Shown piece after piece: positions 6,980 through 15,838 of a DNA stretch of 64,000 nucleotides (the first letter of the stretch is position 1; each line of letters begins with the position of its first letter). Source of the DNA: Acidobacteriota bacterium (GTDB lineage Bacteria > Acidobacteriota > Vicinamibacteria > Vicinamibacterales > CAVVIG01); assembly GCA_003222395.1 (NCBI GenBank), contig QHWB01000052.1:372001-436000 (forward strand). The letters run 5' to 3'. The notes beneath the pieces were generated by a model. That model saw only the letters and a program-made list of their open reading frames with translations. It made no database searches and was not told the origin of the DNA. A program made the translations under genes and the position numbers.

Positions 6980-9361
6980 ATGTCGACCGTACGCACGCTG
7001 ATACGGATCGCGATCTTCGTCTCGCTCGCGCTGATGGTCGGGCGCGCGCAGGCGCCGCAGGTCCAGCCGTCCGCGCAGGAAGGGCTCGACCGGATGGGAA
7101 TCGTCGGCTACGCGGATCACATGACGGCGCAGCCCGGTGATGCGATCAAGTTCATGGTGAGCAGCAGCGCGTCGCGGTATCGCGTCGACATCGTTCGCAT
7201 CATCCACGGCGACATCAACCCCAGGGGTCCCGGGATGAAAGAGTCGGTGGTGGAGACGGCGACCAACGGCGAATACTCCGGCAAGCGCCAGACGTTGCCC
7301 CTCGGATCGTACGTCGTCGTGCGCGACAATCCGGCGCTGCGTCTGACGGGCAGCTTCACGATGACGGCGTGGATCGCGGCGACGCGGCACGATCCGGTGG
7401 CGCCGGGCGGGCGCGCGCCCGACGGCGATCAGGGCATTCTGACGAAGTGGTCGCCGCGCGATCAGAGCGGATACGGTTTGTTCATCGAGAACGACGCGCG
7501 TCTCGCCTTGTGGCTCGGCGGACCGGGCGGCCGGATCGAGAAGGTGCGTGCGGAGATGCCGCTCCGGCCGTGGGTGCCGTCGATTCCTGGCGCGGCCAAC
7601 GCGCCGCGGCCGCAGCACGTCACCACGACGTCGTGGTATTTCGTCGCGGCCTCGTACGACGCGGCGGCCGGCCGCGTCACGCTCGTTCAGGAGCCGCTGA
7701 CCGAGTTCCCGTTCGATCCGACGCGTTCGACCACCGAGCATGCCACGCAGCTGAAGTCGCTCTCGACCAATGCCGCGCCGTTTCTGATCGCGGCGTATTC
7801 GTCGGGCGCCGCTGCCGGCGGCGAACCCACCAGCAGCGGTCACTTCAACGGCAAGATCGACAACCCGCGGATTTACGGTCGCACGTTGAGCCGGCGCGAT
7901 CTCGACGAGATTCGCCTGGGCCGCGGTCCGACCGATGCGATCGCGTCGTGGAATTTCTCGCTCGACATTCCGACCAGCGTCGTCACCGATACGTCGTCGC
8001 GGAAGCTCAATGGCATTGCGGTCAATACGCCGACGCGCGCGGTCACTGGCCACAACTGGACGGGCCGGGAGATGGATTTCAAACACGCGCGCGACGAGTA
8101 CGGCGCGATTTACTTTCACGACGACGATCTGGAAGACACGAAATGGGAGCCAGGATTCGAGTTCAAGGTGCCGCCGGATCTCAAGAGCGGCGTCTACGCC
8201 GCACGCCTTCGAACTGATTCGGCCGAGGACTACGTGCCGTTCTTCGTGCGGCCGAAGAAGGGAACGGCGACGGCGAAGATCGCGTTTCTCGTTCCGACGT
8301 TCAGCTATCTCGCGTACGGCGGGACCGGCAACTCGGGATTCAACATCCTGAGCAATTACGCGCACCACACCGACGGCAGCGGCATCGGTTACTCGTCGCG
8401 CCTGAGGCCGATCACCAACATGCGGCCCAAGATCACGACGCGCAACCCATGGCAGTTCATGGAGGACACCTACATCGTCGATTGGCTCGACGTGAAAGGG
8501 TTCACGGTCGACGTCATCACCGATCAGGACCTGCATTTCGAGGGCGCGGCACTGCTGGCGCCGTACAAGGCGGTTCTCACAGGGTCGCATCCGGAGTACT
8601 ACTCACAACAAATGCTCGACGGCCTTCACGCGTATCTCGAGAAAGGCGGTCGCGTGGTGTATCTCGGCGGCAACGGATTCTATTGGGTGACGCCGATGGA
8701 TCCGGCCGGACGCTTCATCGAGCTGCGGCGCCGCGACGGAACCGAGCACTGGCAGGGGGCGCCCGGCGAGTCGTATCACAGCCTCACGGGCGAACCGGGC
8801 GGTCTCTGGCGGTTCCGCGGTCTGCCGCCGCAGCGGTACTTCGGCGTCGGCTTCACCGCGCAGGGTTTCGACAAGGGGTCGCCATATAAAAGGATGCCGG
8901 GCAGCTTCGACCCCCGCGTCGCGTTCATCTTCGAAGGGATCGGCGCCGATGAAATCATCGGGGACTTCCCCTCACTGGCGCTCGGCGAAGGGGCTGCGGG
9001 ACAGGAGCTCGATCGCGTCGATTATCCGATCGGATCGCCCGCGCACACGCTGCTGCTCGCGCAGTCGTTCGGCCACTCCGATGCTTATCAGCATGTCGTC
9101 GAAGAGGTGAACACGTCCGATTCGCGGCAAGGCGGAACCGTCAACAAACTGGTGCATGCCGATCTCGCGTATCTCGAGTACCCCAACGGCGGCGCGGTGT
9201 TTTCGACCGGATCGATCGCGTGGTGCGCAAGTCTCTCGTACAACAACTACACGAACAACGTGTCGCGACTCACGAAAAACGTCCTGCGCCGCTTCGCGTC
9301 GGATGTGCCGCTGCCTCCGCCATCGACGTCGCGCCCGACGAGTCAACCGGCGATTCGGTAA
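6980..9361 (+). CDS. N,N-dimethylformamidase large-subunit-like secreted protein
   Basis: The 793-residue product starts at the ATG at 6980, which has GAGGAGG upstream; the longer track ORF only reads back through a repeat. After a signal peptide ('IFVSLALMVGRAQA') come a LamG/concanavalin-like section (about 100-330: 'SFTMTAWIAA', 'GHFNGKIDNPRIYGRTLS') and a C-terminal catalytic-type section (about 370-770: 'FLVPTFSYLAYGG', 'VITDQDLHFEG', 'RVVYLGGNGFYWVTP', 'LEYPNGGAVFSTGSIAWC'). This order matches the large subunit of DMF amidohydrolase. Known enzymes use a small subunit and a mononuclear iron site. No small-subunit gene is nearby and export is unusual, so the substrate may be another amide. 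A decayed copy of its 3' end lies at 10.2 kb. Confidence 0.8.
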   Translation: MSTVRTLIRIAIFVSLALMVGRAQAPQVQPSAQEGLDRMGIVGYADHMTAQPGDAIKFMVSSSASRYRVDIVRIIHGDINPRGPGMKESVVETATNGEYSGKRQTLPLGSYVVVRDNPALRLTGSFTMTAWIAATRHDPVAPGGRAPDGDQGILTKWSPRDQSGYGLFIENDARLALWLGGPGGRIEKVRAEMPLRPWVPSIPGAANAPRPQHVTTTSWYFVAASYDAAAGRVTLVQEPLTEFPFDPTRSTTEHATQLKSLSTNAAPFLIAAYSSGAAAGGEPTSSGHFNGKIDNPRIYGRTLSRRDLDEIRLGRGPTDAIASWNFSLDIPTSVVTDTSSRKLNGIAVNTPTRAVTGHNWTGREMDFKHARDEYGAIYFHDDDLEDTKWEPGFEFKVPPDLKSGVYAARLRTDSAEDYVPFFVRPKKGTATAKIAFLVPTFSYLAYGGTGNSGFNILSNYAHHTDGSGIGYSSRLRPITNMRPKITTRNPWQFMEDTYIVDWLDVKGFTVDVITDQDLHFEGAALLAPYKAVLTGSHPEYYSQQMLDGLHAYLEKGGRVVYLGGNGFYWVTPMDPAGRFIELRRRDGTEHWQGAPGESYHSLTGEPGGLWRFRGLPPQRYFGVGFTAQGFDKGSPYKRMPGSFDPRVAFIFEGIGADEIIGDFPSLALGEGAAGQELDRVDYPIGSPAHTLLLAQSFGHSDAYQHVVEEVNTSDSRQGGTVNKLVHADLAYLEYPNGGAVFSTGSIAWCASLSYNNYTNNVSRLTKNVLRRFASDVPLPPPSTSRPTSQPAIR

Positions 9362-9373
9362 AGGGATGGACGT

Positions 9374-10048
9374 TTATCTGCGCCGGAGGCGGCGGGCGAA
9401 AGCGCCAGCGACCGCCGTCCCCATCAGAAAGACGGTAGCTGGTTCGGGAGTTGGCGAAGGACCGTTCTCAGCGGCAAACTTGTAGTCGAGGTCTGCGAAG
9501 AAAAACATCCCGCCGGCGGCGGCAGCGAAGAACTGCACTGTTCCGTTGCCGGTCAACGCGGTCGAGAAAAGCGGGGCCGTGTTTCTGGCGATTGTCGGGA
9601 ATCCAGTGACTTGCCCGGAGAACGTGAACCCTTCATTGAACCTTAAGAACATCGTCTGCGATGGGTCCGGCGCTACGACGATAGGCGCATCGAACACCAC
9701 GTCGCCGGAGTAGAACACTGTCGCGTAGGTGTTGCCGTTGAACTGGACCGGAAAATCCGGCCTGTTGACCCACTCGCCGATGCTGCCAGTGAGATGACTG
9801 CTCAGATCCACCGGAGCGCCGCCGCTGCACGGGTTGCAGGTGCGGAGAGGCCCGGGCAGATTGCCGAATAGTAGCTCGGCGGGGAAGTCAAATCCGTTAC
9901 CAATGAACCGAAAGAAAGACGGATCGCCGTTGTTCACGCTTAATGTGCCGGCGTTGACCAGGATTGGATCAGCCGAAGCTGAATCAGCAGATGCCGCGGT
10001 AATCAATAACAACACCGGAAGGCAGCGGAAACTCGTCCCTATCGCCAT
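9374..10048 (-). CDS. PEP-CTERM-sorted secreted protein
   Basis: This 224-residue protein has an N-terminal signal peptide ('CLPVLLLITAASADSASA') and a classic PEP-CTERM tail: 'PTPEPATVFLMG', a short hydrophobic helix, and 'RRLRRR'. Such tails are recognised by exosortase, cut, and the protein is displayed or released at the surface. No exosortase lies in this window. The body is beta-rich and otherwise unrecognised. I place the start at the ATG at 10048, preceded by AGAGG, rather than at an upstream GTG at 10066. The gene converges on the dimethylformamidase-like gene with only 12 bp between stops. Confidence 0.85.
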   Translation of the reverse strand: MAIGTSFRCLPVLLLITAASADSASADPILVNAGTLSVNNGDPSFFRFIGNGFDFPAELLFGNLPGPLRTCNPCSGGAPVDLSSHLTGSIGEWVNRPDFPVQFNGNTYATVFYSGDVVFDAPIVVAPDPSQTMFLRFNEGFTFSGQVTGFPTIARNTAPLFSTALTGNGTVQFFAAAAGGMFFFADLDYKFAAENGPSPTPEPATVFLMGTAVAGAFARRLRRR

Positions 10049-10189
10049 GAGGAACCTCTTTTCCACTTTGTGACAGGCGCTTACGTTGACTGTCCTTCGC
10101 TGCGCCGATCCGCTGTCGTACGGCTACGAATGTACGCGCGAGTGCAAGGCGCTGGCCCTTTCGCTCGACATGACGATGAGCAGAAGGTA

Positions 10190-10245
10190 TCGAAGTGGGA
10201 TCTCGCGTATCTCGACTATCCAAGCGGCGGCGCGTCGATTCAGCG
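10190..10245 (+). pseudogene. Remnant of a dimethylformamidase-like 3' end
   Basis: A short stretch translates as 'WDLAYLDYPSGGAS' and matches 'ADLAYLEYPNGGAV' near the C-terminus of the intact gene at 6980-9361. The DNA shares an exact 17-mer, GATCTCGCGTATCTCGA. Similarity fades on both sides. It overlaps the end of the DUF1835 gene by a few bases. It appears to be debris of a second copy, possibly left by duplication and deletion. Confidence 0.6.
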
Positions 10246-11238
10246 TCCCGTCATACGCCGTCGGTCGTCGTCCCAGCGCCAGATGGCGATCCCGTTCTGC
10301 AGATGCACGCCGCCGAGCCACCGATCGAGTCCGCACGCGACCCGATCTCGACGGCCGGCCAGGACTTCGCGACCGGCGTCCGTCAGCGTGACGGTTCCCT
10401 GAAGCGATGCGCCGTCGACATGCGCCCCAGGAGCGATCGTGAGGAGCGAAGGTGATGTGCGGGACAAAGTACCGACGAGCGCGGCGAGCGAGCAGTCGGT
10501 GATGTAGTAAACGGCCTCGTCATCGTGCATACGCGGAAATGCGTCCGCCACGCCGATCGGACCGCGATCCGCGAGGCGCAGGAGCCGCCGCTCGCTTCGA
10601 GAGAGCCCGTCGATCGTCGAGGGATATTCCTGAAGAAAGCGCTCGAGAGCCGGCGCGAGGTACGGCAACGCGATCGTGTCGGAATGCCGCAGGTTGTCCA
10701 GTGGCTCGGGCCGCGGCTCGCGAAACGACTGCCATGCACGCGCGGCAAGGATGTACTCGGCGTCGCGGACGGGTCGCCGCGTTTCGAAGAGCGATGCCAA
10801 TTCATCGGGTGAGAGCTCGCCGAGACCCTTGAATCCGGGATGGCCGGGAAACGATCCGATGCACACGAGGCTCACGCTCTTCCCGGCGGGAAGGCGCGTC
10901 CGAATCCAGCTGAGGATTTGAATGAGATTGAGCTGGTCGAACAGGTCGTGTTCGAACCAGAGCACGAGCTCGTCGTATGAGTCGTGCGCCTCAATCGTTC
11001 GTCGCCAGCGACGCAAGTCATTCACCGGTTCAACGAAGGGATCGTCAGCGGGGCCGGCAAGGTAACGGCCGCGCACATCGATCAACTCCTCGTCGCTCAA
11101 GCCGGCCGGCACCGGCCCCTCGTAGAGCGGATCGGCCCAGATCGATCGCGTGCCCGGAATGGCCGCGGCTTCGATGATGTTCGTCGTGCAGGTGCCGTTG
11201 GCGACGTGCAGGAACCGCGCTCCGGCCGGATCGCTCAC
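10240..11238 (-). CDS. DUF1835 domain-containing protein
   Basis: This 332-residue protein has no signal peptide. The N-terminal half is a recognisable DUF1835 domain ('FLHVANGTCTTNIIEAA', 'IWADPLYEGPVPAG', 'DELVLWFEHDLFDQL', 'VSLVCIGSFPG'). The C-terminal half resembles the helical partner domain of this family ('LSRSERRLLRLADRG', 'LTDAGREVLAGRRD'). The biochemical function is unknown; the family is cytoplasmic and often near regulators. The start is the GTG at 11238, preceded by GAGGAG at good spacing; the longer track ORF reads into upstream non-coding DNA. It is probably the last gene of a unit beginning near 13.9 kb. Confidence 0.8.
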   Translation of the reverse strand: MSDPAGARFLHVANGTCTTNIIEAAAIPGTRSIWADPLYEGPVPAGLSDEELIDVRGRYLAGPADDPFVEPVNDLRRWRRTIEAHDSYDELVLWFEHDLFDQLNLIQILSWIRTRLPAGKSVSLVCIGSFPGHPGFKGLGELSPDELASLFETRRPVRDAEYILAARAWQSFREPRPEPLDNLRHSDTIALPYLAPALERFLQEYPSTIDGLSRSERRLLRLADRGPIGVADAFPRMHDDEAVYYITDCSLAALVGTLSRTSPSLLTIAPGAHVDGASLQGTVTLTDAGREVLAGRRDRVACGLDRWLGGVHLQNGIAIWRWDDDRRRMTGR

Positions 11239-11299
11239 GATCGCTCCTCGGTCCGTCCGCCCATTCGCTGGTTGTGGGTGTTCATGCCCCACTGGTCCG

Positions 11300-12682
11300 C
11301 TACTGGAGGATTTCGACAATGGGCCGTCCCGATCCATTCGGTACAGACACGCCCAACCATTGCGCCATCGTGGCGTGCACATCCGAGAGCCTCGCCGGCG
11401 TCAGGCCCGACTGCGCCGCAATCGGCGCGTCCGATCGGATCGCGAGCATCTCGTCGACGCCTTCCGCGAGGAAGAGATAGAGCGTCTTCTTGCGATAGGC
11501 GGGGTTCTTTTCCGCGTTCAGCCAGACATAGTAAGACAACTGCTCGACGTCGATGAACGATCCGACAGGATCCTGAGCGACGGGTATCTGATCGGTCGCG
11601 CGGGGTTGTGAAAAGAGGACCATGCTGCTGAACGGTTTCAACCTGTCGCGGACGCCAAAGCGTGTGACCAGGATGCGCGGCTGCGCCCGCCTGAGCGCCT
11701 GAATCGCGGCCCACTCGACGAACGTGTTGTTCATCAGGAGCGTTCCATTGCCGCTGATCAGCACGTCGCGCACGAACGCCAGCAGAATGTCGGGAGCGTA
11801 GAGCAGCGTGCCGGCAGGCGGGACAATCTGGAGGCTGCGCGCGTAGGCCGCAAATGCCTGAGGGCTCTCGACGCCGCTCTGGATCTTGCGGTTCAGCGCG
11901 CGCGTCAGATCGTCGCGATAGGATCGCAAGCGGTCGTAACTCAAACCGGTCAACGAGGCCGACGACGTGCCGCGATCGTTTCGGCCGGACGTCTCTGACG
12001 TCTCGGACGTTTTCGACATTTTCCACAGGGCGTGAAGCGCCTCGTGCGATTCGATGAGCCATGCATCGAGCGGCGCCGACTCGATTGCTGCGGCAAAGAG
12101 CGCCGGTCCGCCGCGGCCCGGCTCGCCCGCACCAAACAATGCCTGCAGAAACGGTTCGGTCGCGTTCGTTCCTTCCAGATTCAGCGGGAGACGCAGGCCG
12201 ACGCCCTTGAATCGCTTCCACAGCCTGTCTCGCTGAACCGCGATGCCGCCGCCATAGAGCTGGACGACGAGGCGACGCCGAGCATCTGCGGCATAGAGCG
12301 TTGCCTCCAGCACCGGGTCGACTTTCTGGAAGAACCCGTCAACTTCTCCGCGCCAGTCGACGATCAGCCCGCGCTTTCGCAGGAGCGCCTGCGCCTCGTC
12401 CTGGAATCGCGCCGGATTGCGCTCGCCGAGGCGATTGACGCCCGACTCCGCTTCGATGCGTCCGATTCCGGAGACCGCCTGGTCCAACTCGCCCGTGGGC
12501 ACGCGTGAGAGGTGTTCCAGCAGGGCGCGCTGGTAGCGCTGCTCAGGGCCGAACAGCATCGGCCACTTCTCGAGCTCGACGAGAATGAAGGCGTGAACGG
12601 TCGCCGGCAGACGCGCGAGCATCTCGCCGTGCTGCCGCGCCAGCGTGGCGGCGTCGCCGGTCAATGCGGCATTGAACTGCAT
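11300..12682 (-). CDS. Hypothetical protein, 460 residues
   Basis: This is an intact ORF whose family I do not recognise. It has no clear signal peptide and is mostly alpha-helical at the N-terminus ('ALTGDAATLARQHGEMLARL'). It contains an internal low-complexity stretch ('MSKTSETSETSGRNDRG') that may be a linker. A later part has 'GNGTLLMNNTFVEWAAIQAL' and ends with 'VHATMAQWLGVSVPNGSGRPI'. That closing block resembles the end of alkaline-phosphatase/DUF1501-type proteins, where sulfatase-fold families place a 'DVHATMAHWLG' strand. It lies between an alkaline-phosphatase-fold gene (69-bp gap) and the DUF1835 gene (61-bp gap), all on the minus strand. It is probably functionally tied to the upstream gene. 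Confidence 0.7.
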   Translation of the reverse strand: MQFNAALTGDAATLARQHGEMLARLPATVHAFILVELEKWPMLFGPEQRYQRALLEHLSRVPTGELDQAVSGIGRIEAESGVNRLGERNPARFQDEAQALLRKRGLIVDWRGEVDGFFQKVDPVLEATLYAADARRRLVVQLYGGGIAVQRDRLWKRFKGVGLRLPLNLEGTNATEPFLQALFGAGEPGRGGPALFAAAIESAPLDAWLIESHEALHALWKMSKTSETSETSGRNDRGTSSASLTGLSYDRLRSYRDDLTRALNRKIQSGVESPQAFAAYARSLQIVPPAGTLLYAPDILLAFVRDVLISGNGTLLMNNTFVEWAAIQALRRAQPRILVTRFGVRDRLKPFSSMVLFSQPRATDQIPVAQDPVGSFIDVEQLSYYVWLNAEKNPAYRKKTLYLFLAEGVDEMLAIRSDAPIAAQSGLTPARLSDVHATMAQWLGVSVPNGSGRPIVEILQ

Positions 12683-12751
12683 CGGTTAGGCCGTCGCTCG
12701 GCTAAAGCTTCGCGCTCCAATCAGCCTGCAGCCTCGCGCTCCATCGTGTGT

Positions 12752-13927
12752 TCAAAAGGCCAGTTCGGCGAGCGGCTTTCCCTCGCATTCCGCCATCTTG
12801 AACCCGAGAATCTGCGCCACGGTCGGCGCGACGTCCACGGTGCGGATTGGCCGTTCGGTCCCGGCGCCCTTCGGCACACCGGCTCCGACAGCAACGAGCC
12901 ACACACGACGACACGACTCGTCGCCGCTGCGGTGGTTGGCGAAACCGTTTCCGGCGACATCACTATCCCGTCCCATCTCGGGGACCACGATCAGCGTCGT
13001 GCGATCGCGGTACTGCGGCAACGATTGCACGTGCTGCCACAGCTCGTGCACCAGTCGATCGGTTCTGCGGATGGCCTCGAGGTAGAGCGAGTAGGCGCCG
13101 TAATGCGCGATGTCGATGTCCCAGAAGTTCACGACCAGCAGCGACGGCGCGAGCCGGTTCATGATCTCCTTGGTCATGAAGAACGTCAGCTCGTCACCGC
13201 TCGTCGGTGTGGCCGGATCGTTAAAGTAATCGATGAGCGATTTCGCGAGCGTCGCCTTCAGCTCCGCGCCGAGCGCACGGCCCGACTCGTAGACTCTCCA
13301 TCCGAATCCTTCGTACCCTTCGTCGAGCGCCAGCATCATGCGCTCGGCGAGCGCCCGCCGGTCTTCGACGCCCGGCCCGGCATTCGTGCTCACCGCCGCC
13401 TTGATCGTGCTGATCAACAACTGCTTCGGCAGGACGACGTTCGCGGAGTACGGATCGCCAAACGATCTCAACTTGCTGCCGCCCATCAGCCCGAAGCTCT
13501 TGTTGGTCGCGATCACCCAGGCTTCTTCGGGCGGCAGCGCGTGTTCCTTTCGAAAGAGCTCGAAGATCGTCGGCGTGACGGGCGCTTCGCTGCCGTACGC
13601 GTCGACGTTCTGCCGGCTGCCGGTGACCAGCGCGCCCGTGGAATTGAAATGTCCGGTGAGCCCTTCGTGACGCGCGACCGGGTACACGAGTCCCTGCGGC
13701 ACGAGGTCCGACGCGAGGTGGGGAATGTTGACCCATCCGTCACGCGCCAGCGTGTCCTCGTAGCGGACGCCTCCGCCGAACGTCACGACAATCACGCGGC
13801 GCTCGCGCTTGCGCGGCGTCGAGGTTCTCTGCGCAAACAGACATCGCGGCAGCCACCAGTCGGCCATGCACGCCGCCAGGATGCGGAGCGCCTCCCGCCG
13901 CCGCCAGGTCAGTCCAGGATTCTTCAC
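12752..13927 (-). CDS. Alkaline-phosphatase-superfamily (sulfatase-like) secreted protein
   Basis: The 391-residue product begins with an export signal containing arginines ('TWRRREALRILAACMADWW', weakly Tat-like). It continues in an alkaline-phosphatase/sulfatase fold: 'RRVIVVTFGGGVRYEDTLAR' (strand plus first metal-site region), 'LVVNFWDIDIAHYGAYSLY' (central Asp/His block), 'TLIVVPEMGRDSDV' and 'NHRSGDESCRRVWLVAVGAGV' (late metal-site block). The end 'TVDVAPTVAQILGFKMAECEGKPL' is typical of sulfatase-like proteins. The usual nucleophile region reads 'GGGVRYEDT' without the canonical Cys/Ser-X-Pro-X-Arg, so true sulfatase activity is unlikely. The gene heads a minus-strand group. Confidence 0.8.
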   Translation of the reverse strand: MKNPGLTWRRREALRILAACMADWWLPRCLFAQRTSTPRKRERRVIVVTFGGGVRYEDTLARDGWVNIPHLASDLVPQGLVYPVARHEGLTGHFNSTGALVTGSRQNVDAYGSEAPVTPTIFELFRKEHALPPEEAWVIATNKSFGLMGGSKLRSFGDPYSANVVLPKQLLISTIKAAVSTNAGPGVEDRRALAERMMLALDEGYEGFGWRVYESGRALGAELKATLAKSLIDYFNDPATPTSGDELTFFMTKEIMNRLAPSLLVVNFWDIDIAHYGAYSLYLEAIRRTDRLVHELWQHVQSLPQYRDRTTLIVVPEMGRDSDVAGNGFANHRSGDESCRRVWLVAVGAGVPKGAGTERPIRTVDVAPTVAQILGFKMAECEGKPLAELAF

Positions 13928-13972
13928 ATGCGTGCCGATGCTTACTCCGGTCCCCGGGTGCTGCGCATGGTA

Positions 13973-15706
13973 TCAGTGCTGCCCGCACGCCGCCAGCGCG
14001 CGGCGCACCAGCGGTTCGCGCCGAACCACACCGCTGCCTTCACGAATGACGACAAGCTGATCCGCATCGATGGCGGCGACTGCATCCGCGGTGCCGCTCG
14101 GCCAGGCCACTTCGATGCGATCGGCGCGGGTGCGTACGCCAAGACCCGTATGGATCCGCAAATCGCTTTGCGAACAAAAGCTGCCGCCGCTGCGCACCTC
14201 GTCGATCAACCGCCGTCCAGCCAGCTGCACCGTGACCCGCGCGCCGATCGCGCTGCGGTTCGAGCGCGTTCCGATCAACTGCACCACGAGGCTGTGGCCC
14301 GCGGACGGAGCACAGTCGTGAAGCAGGGTTGGTGAGTCGTTCATGTTGTTCACGACGACATCCTGCCGCCCTGAGTTGAAAAGGTCGCCGAAGGCGGCGC
14401 CGCGCGCCGCTTTCTTGGCAGCGACTCCGGGTCCTGCCCGCTTCGACACATCCTCGAAGCGTCCATTGCCGAGATTGCGGTACAAGATCTTCGGCTGCTC
14501 ATAGCCGTAGCGCCCGCCGATGCGATCCGCCTCCGGATAAACATGGCCGTTGACGATGAAGATGTCGGGCCATGAGTCCAGGTCGAAGTCGATGAACCCC
14601 GTGCCCCAGCCCAGATACGCGGTGTTGACCCCCAGCCCTCCGGCGACCGTCGCATCGTCGAACGTTCCGTGGCCCAGATTGCGGTAAAGCGACGTCGTGT
14701 CATCGTCGAAGTTCGTCTTCACGATGTCGAGCCAGCCATCGCGGTTGTAGTCGCCGGCGCCGACGCCCATCCCGGCCTGAGCGCGGCCGTCTGCGTTGAG
14801 CGCCACGCCGGCCTGAAGGCCGACCTCTTTGAACGTGCCGTTGCCGTTGTTGTGGAAGAGCAGCGACGGGCTGGAATCGTTCGCGACGTACACGTCGGGC
14901 CACCCGTCGTTGTCGTAGTCGAGCACGAGCGGCGTGAGACCGTAGGCGGGTCGCGGCTTCAGGAGTCCCGCCTCCTCGGACACGTTGGTGAACGTGCCAT
15001 CCGGATTGCCACGGTAGAGCGCGTTCGAAGAGCCAGCCAGACCGTGCGGGCCGCACATCACGCCGAGTCCCTTCCAAAAACAGTTGTCGCGGCTTCCTGG
15101 TGCGTAGCGTGTCGCATCGGCGTAATCGACGTAGGCCGAGACGAACACGTCCAACCGACCGTCGCGATTGAAGTCGAGAAATGCGCACCCCGTATTCCAA
15201 CGCGGTTTGGACAGCGACAGCCCGCTTCCACGCGTGACATCGTTGAACGTGCCGTCGCCGTTGTTGCGATAAAGAACTTGATGGCCGTAGTAAGTGACGA
15301 ACAGGTCGATGTGGCCGTCGTTGTCGTAGTCGCCGGCGCAGACGCCCTGTCCCCAGCCTTTGCCGGCGACGCCGGCCTTCTCGGTGACGTCGGCAAACGT
15401 GCCGTCGTGGTTGTTTCGATACAAGTGACTCACGGGCGCAGCGTCGGCGGCGGAAAGCGACCGCCGTGCGCCGTTGACAAGAAAGATGTCCGGCCACCCG
15501 TCGTCGTCGTAGTCGACGATCGCGACGCCGCCGCCTGTCGTCTCCAGGATGAACTGCTTGGTGCGTTCCCCACCGATAACCGTGCGTGCGTTGAGACCGG
15601 CTGCGGCGGCGAGGTCACGGAAGTCCGCGAGCGGCTCCGGTACGGCCGCCGATTGAAACGCCGACAGGACCGTCAGCGCGAGAGCGGTACCAAAGAAGAG
15701 CTTCAC
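13973..15706 (-). CDS. CRTAC1-family protein (FG-GAP/VCBS propeller with ASPIC/UnbV domain)
   Basis: This is a secreted 577-residue protein (signal 'GTALALTVLSAFQSAA'). At least seven FG-GAP/VCBS blades are visible through repeated Ca-binding motifs 'DYDDDGWPDIFLVN', 'DYDNDGHIDLFV', 'DFNRDGRLDVFVS' and 'DYNRDGWLDIVK', each followed by 'YRNNGDGTF'-type turns. The C-terminus is an ASPIC/UnbV domain ('VVQLIGTRSNRSAIGARVTV', 'VRSGGSFCSQSDLRIHTGLG', 'IEVAWPSG'). Such proteins are common in Acidobacteria and Planctomycetes, probably as periplasmic or extracellular calcium-binding scaffolds. The gene is divergent from the next TonB receptor with 132 bp between starts. Confidence 0.93.
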   Translation of the reverse strand: MKLFFGTALALTVLSAFQSAAVPEPLADFRDLAAAAGLNARTVIGGERTKQFILETTGGGVAIVDYDDDGWPDIFLVNGARRSLSAADAAPVSHLYRNNHDGTFADVTEKAGVAGKGWGQGVCAGDYDNDGHIDLFVTYYGHQVLYRNNGDGTFNDVTRGSGLSLSKPRWNTGCAFLDFNRDGRLDVFVSAYVDYADATRYAPGSRDNCFWKGLGVMCGPHGLAGSSNALYRGNPDGTFTNVSEEAGLLKPRPAYGLTPLVLDYDNDGWPDVYVANDSSPSLLFHNNGNGTFKEVGLQAGVALNADGRAQAGMGVGAGDYNRDGWLDIVKTNFDDDTTSLYRNLGHGTFDDATVAGGLGVNTAYLGWGTGFIDFDLDSWPDIFIVNGHVYPEADRIGGRYGYEQPKILYRNLGNGRFEDVSKRAGPGVAAKKAARGAAFGDLFNSGRQDVVVNNMNDSPTLLHDCAPSAGHSLVVQLIGTRSNRSAIGARVTVQLAGRRLIDEVRSGGSFCSQSDLRIHTGLGVRTRADRIEVAWPSGTADAVAAIDADQLVVIREGSGVVRREPLVRRALAACGQH

Positions 15707-15838
15707 GAGTTCGTCGGGGAGGATAGGCTTGCAAAGCGTTGAGGGTCAAGCTAGTCTCGGCCCGCGAAATCGGCAAGACGATCGCACGGCGACAGACCGT
15801 GCGCTTGCACGACGCGGTCGGTCGAAACGGAGGACGCG

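Noticed and set aside
12752-13927. Active sulfatase
   Set aside because: The fold is present, but the C/S-X-P-X-R formylglycine motif is missing; kept as an alkaline-phosphatase-superfamily protein.
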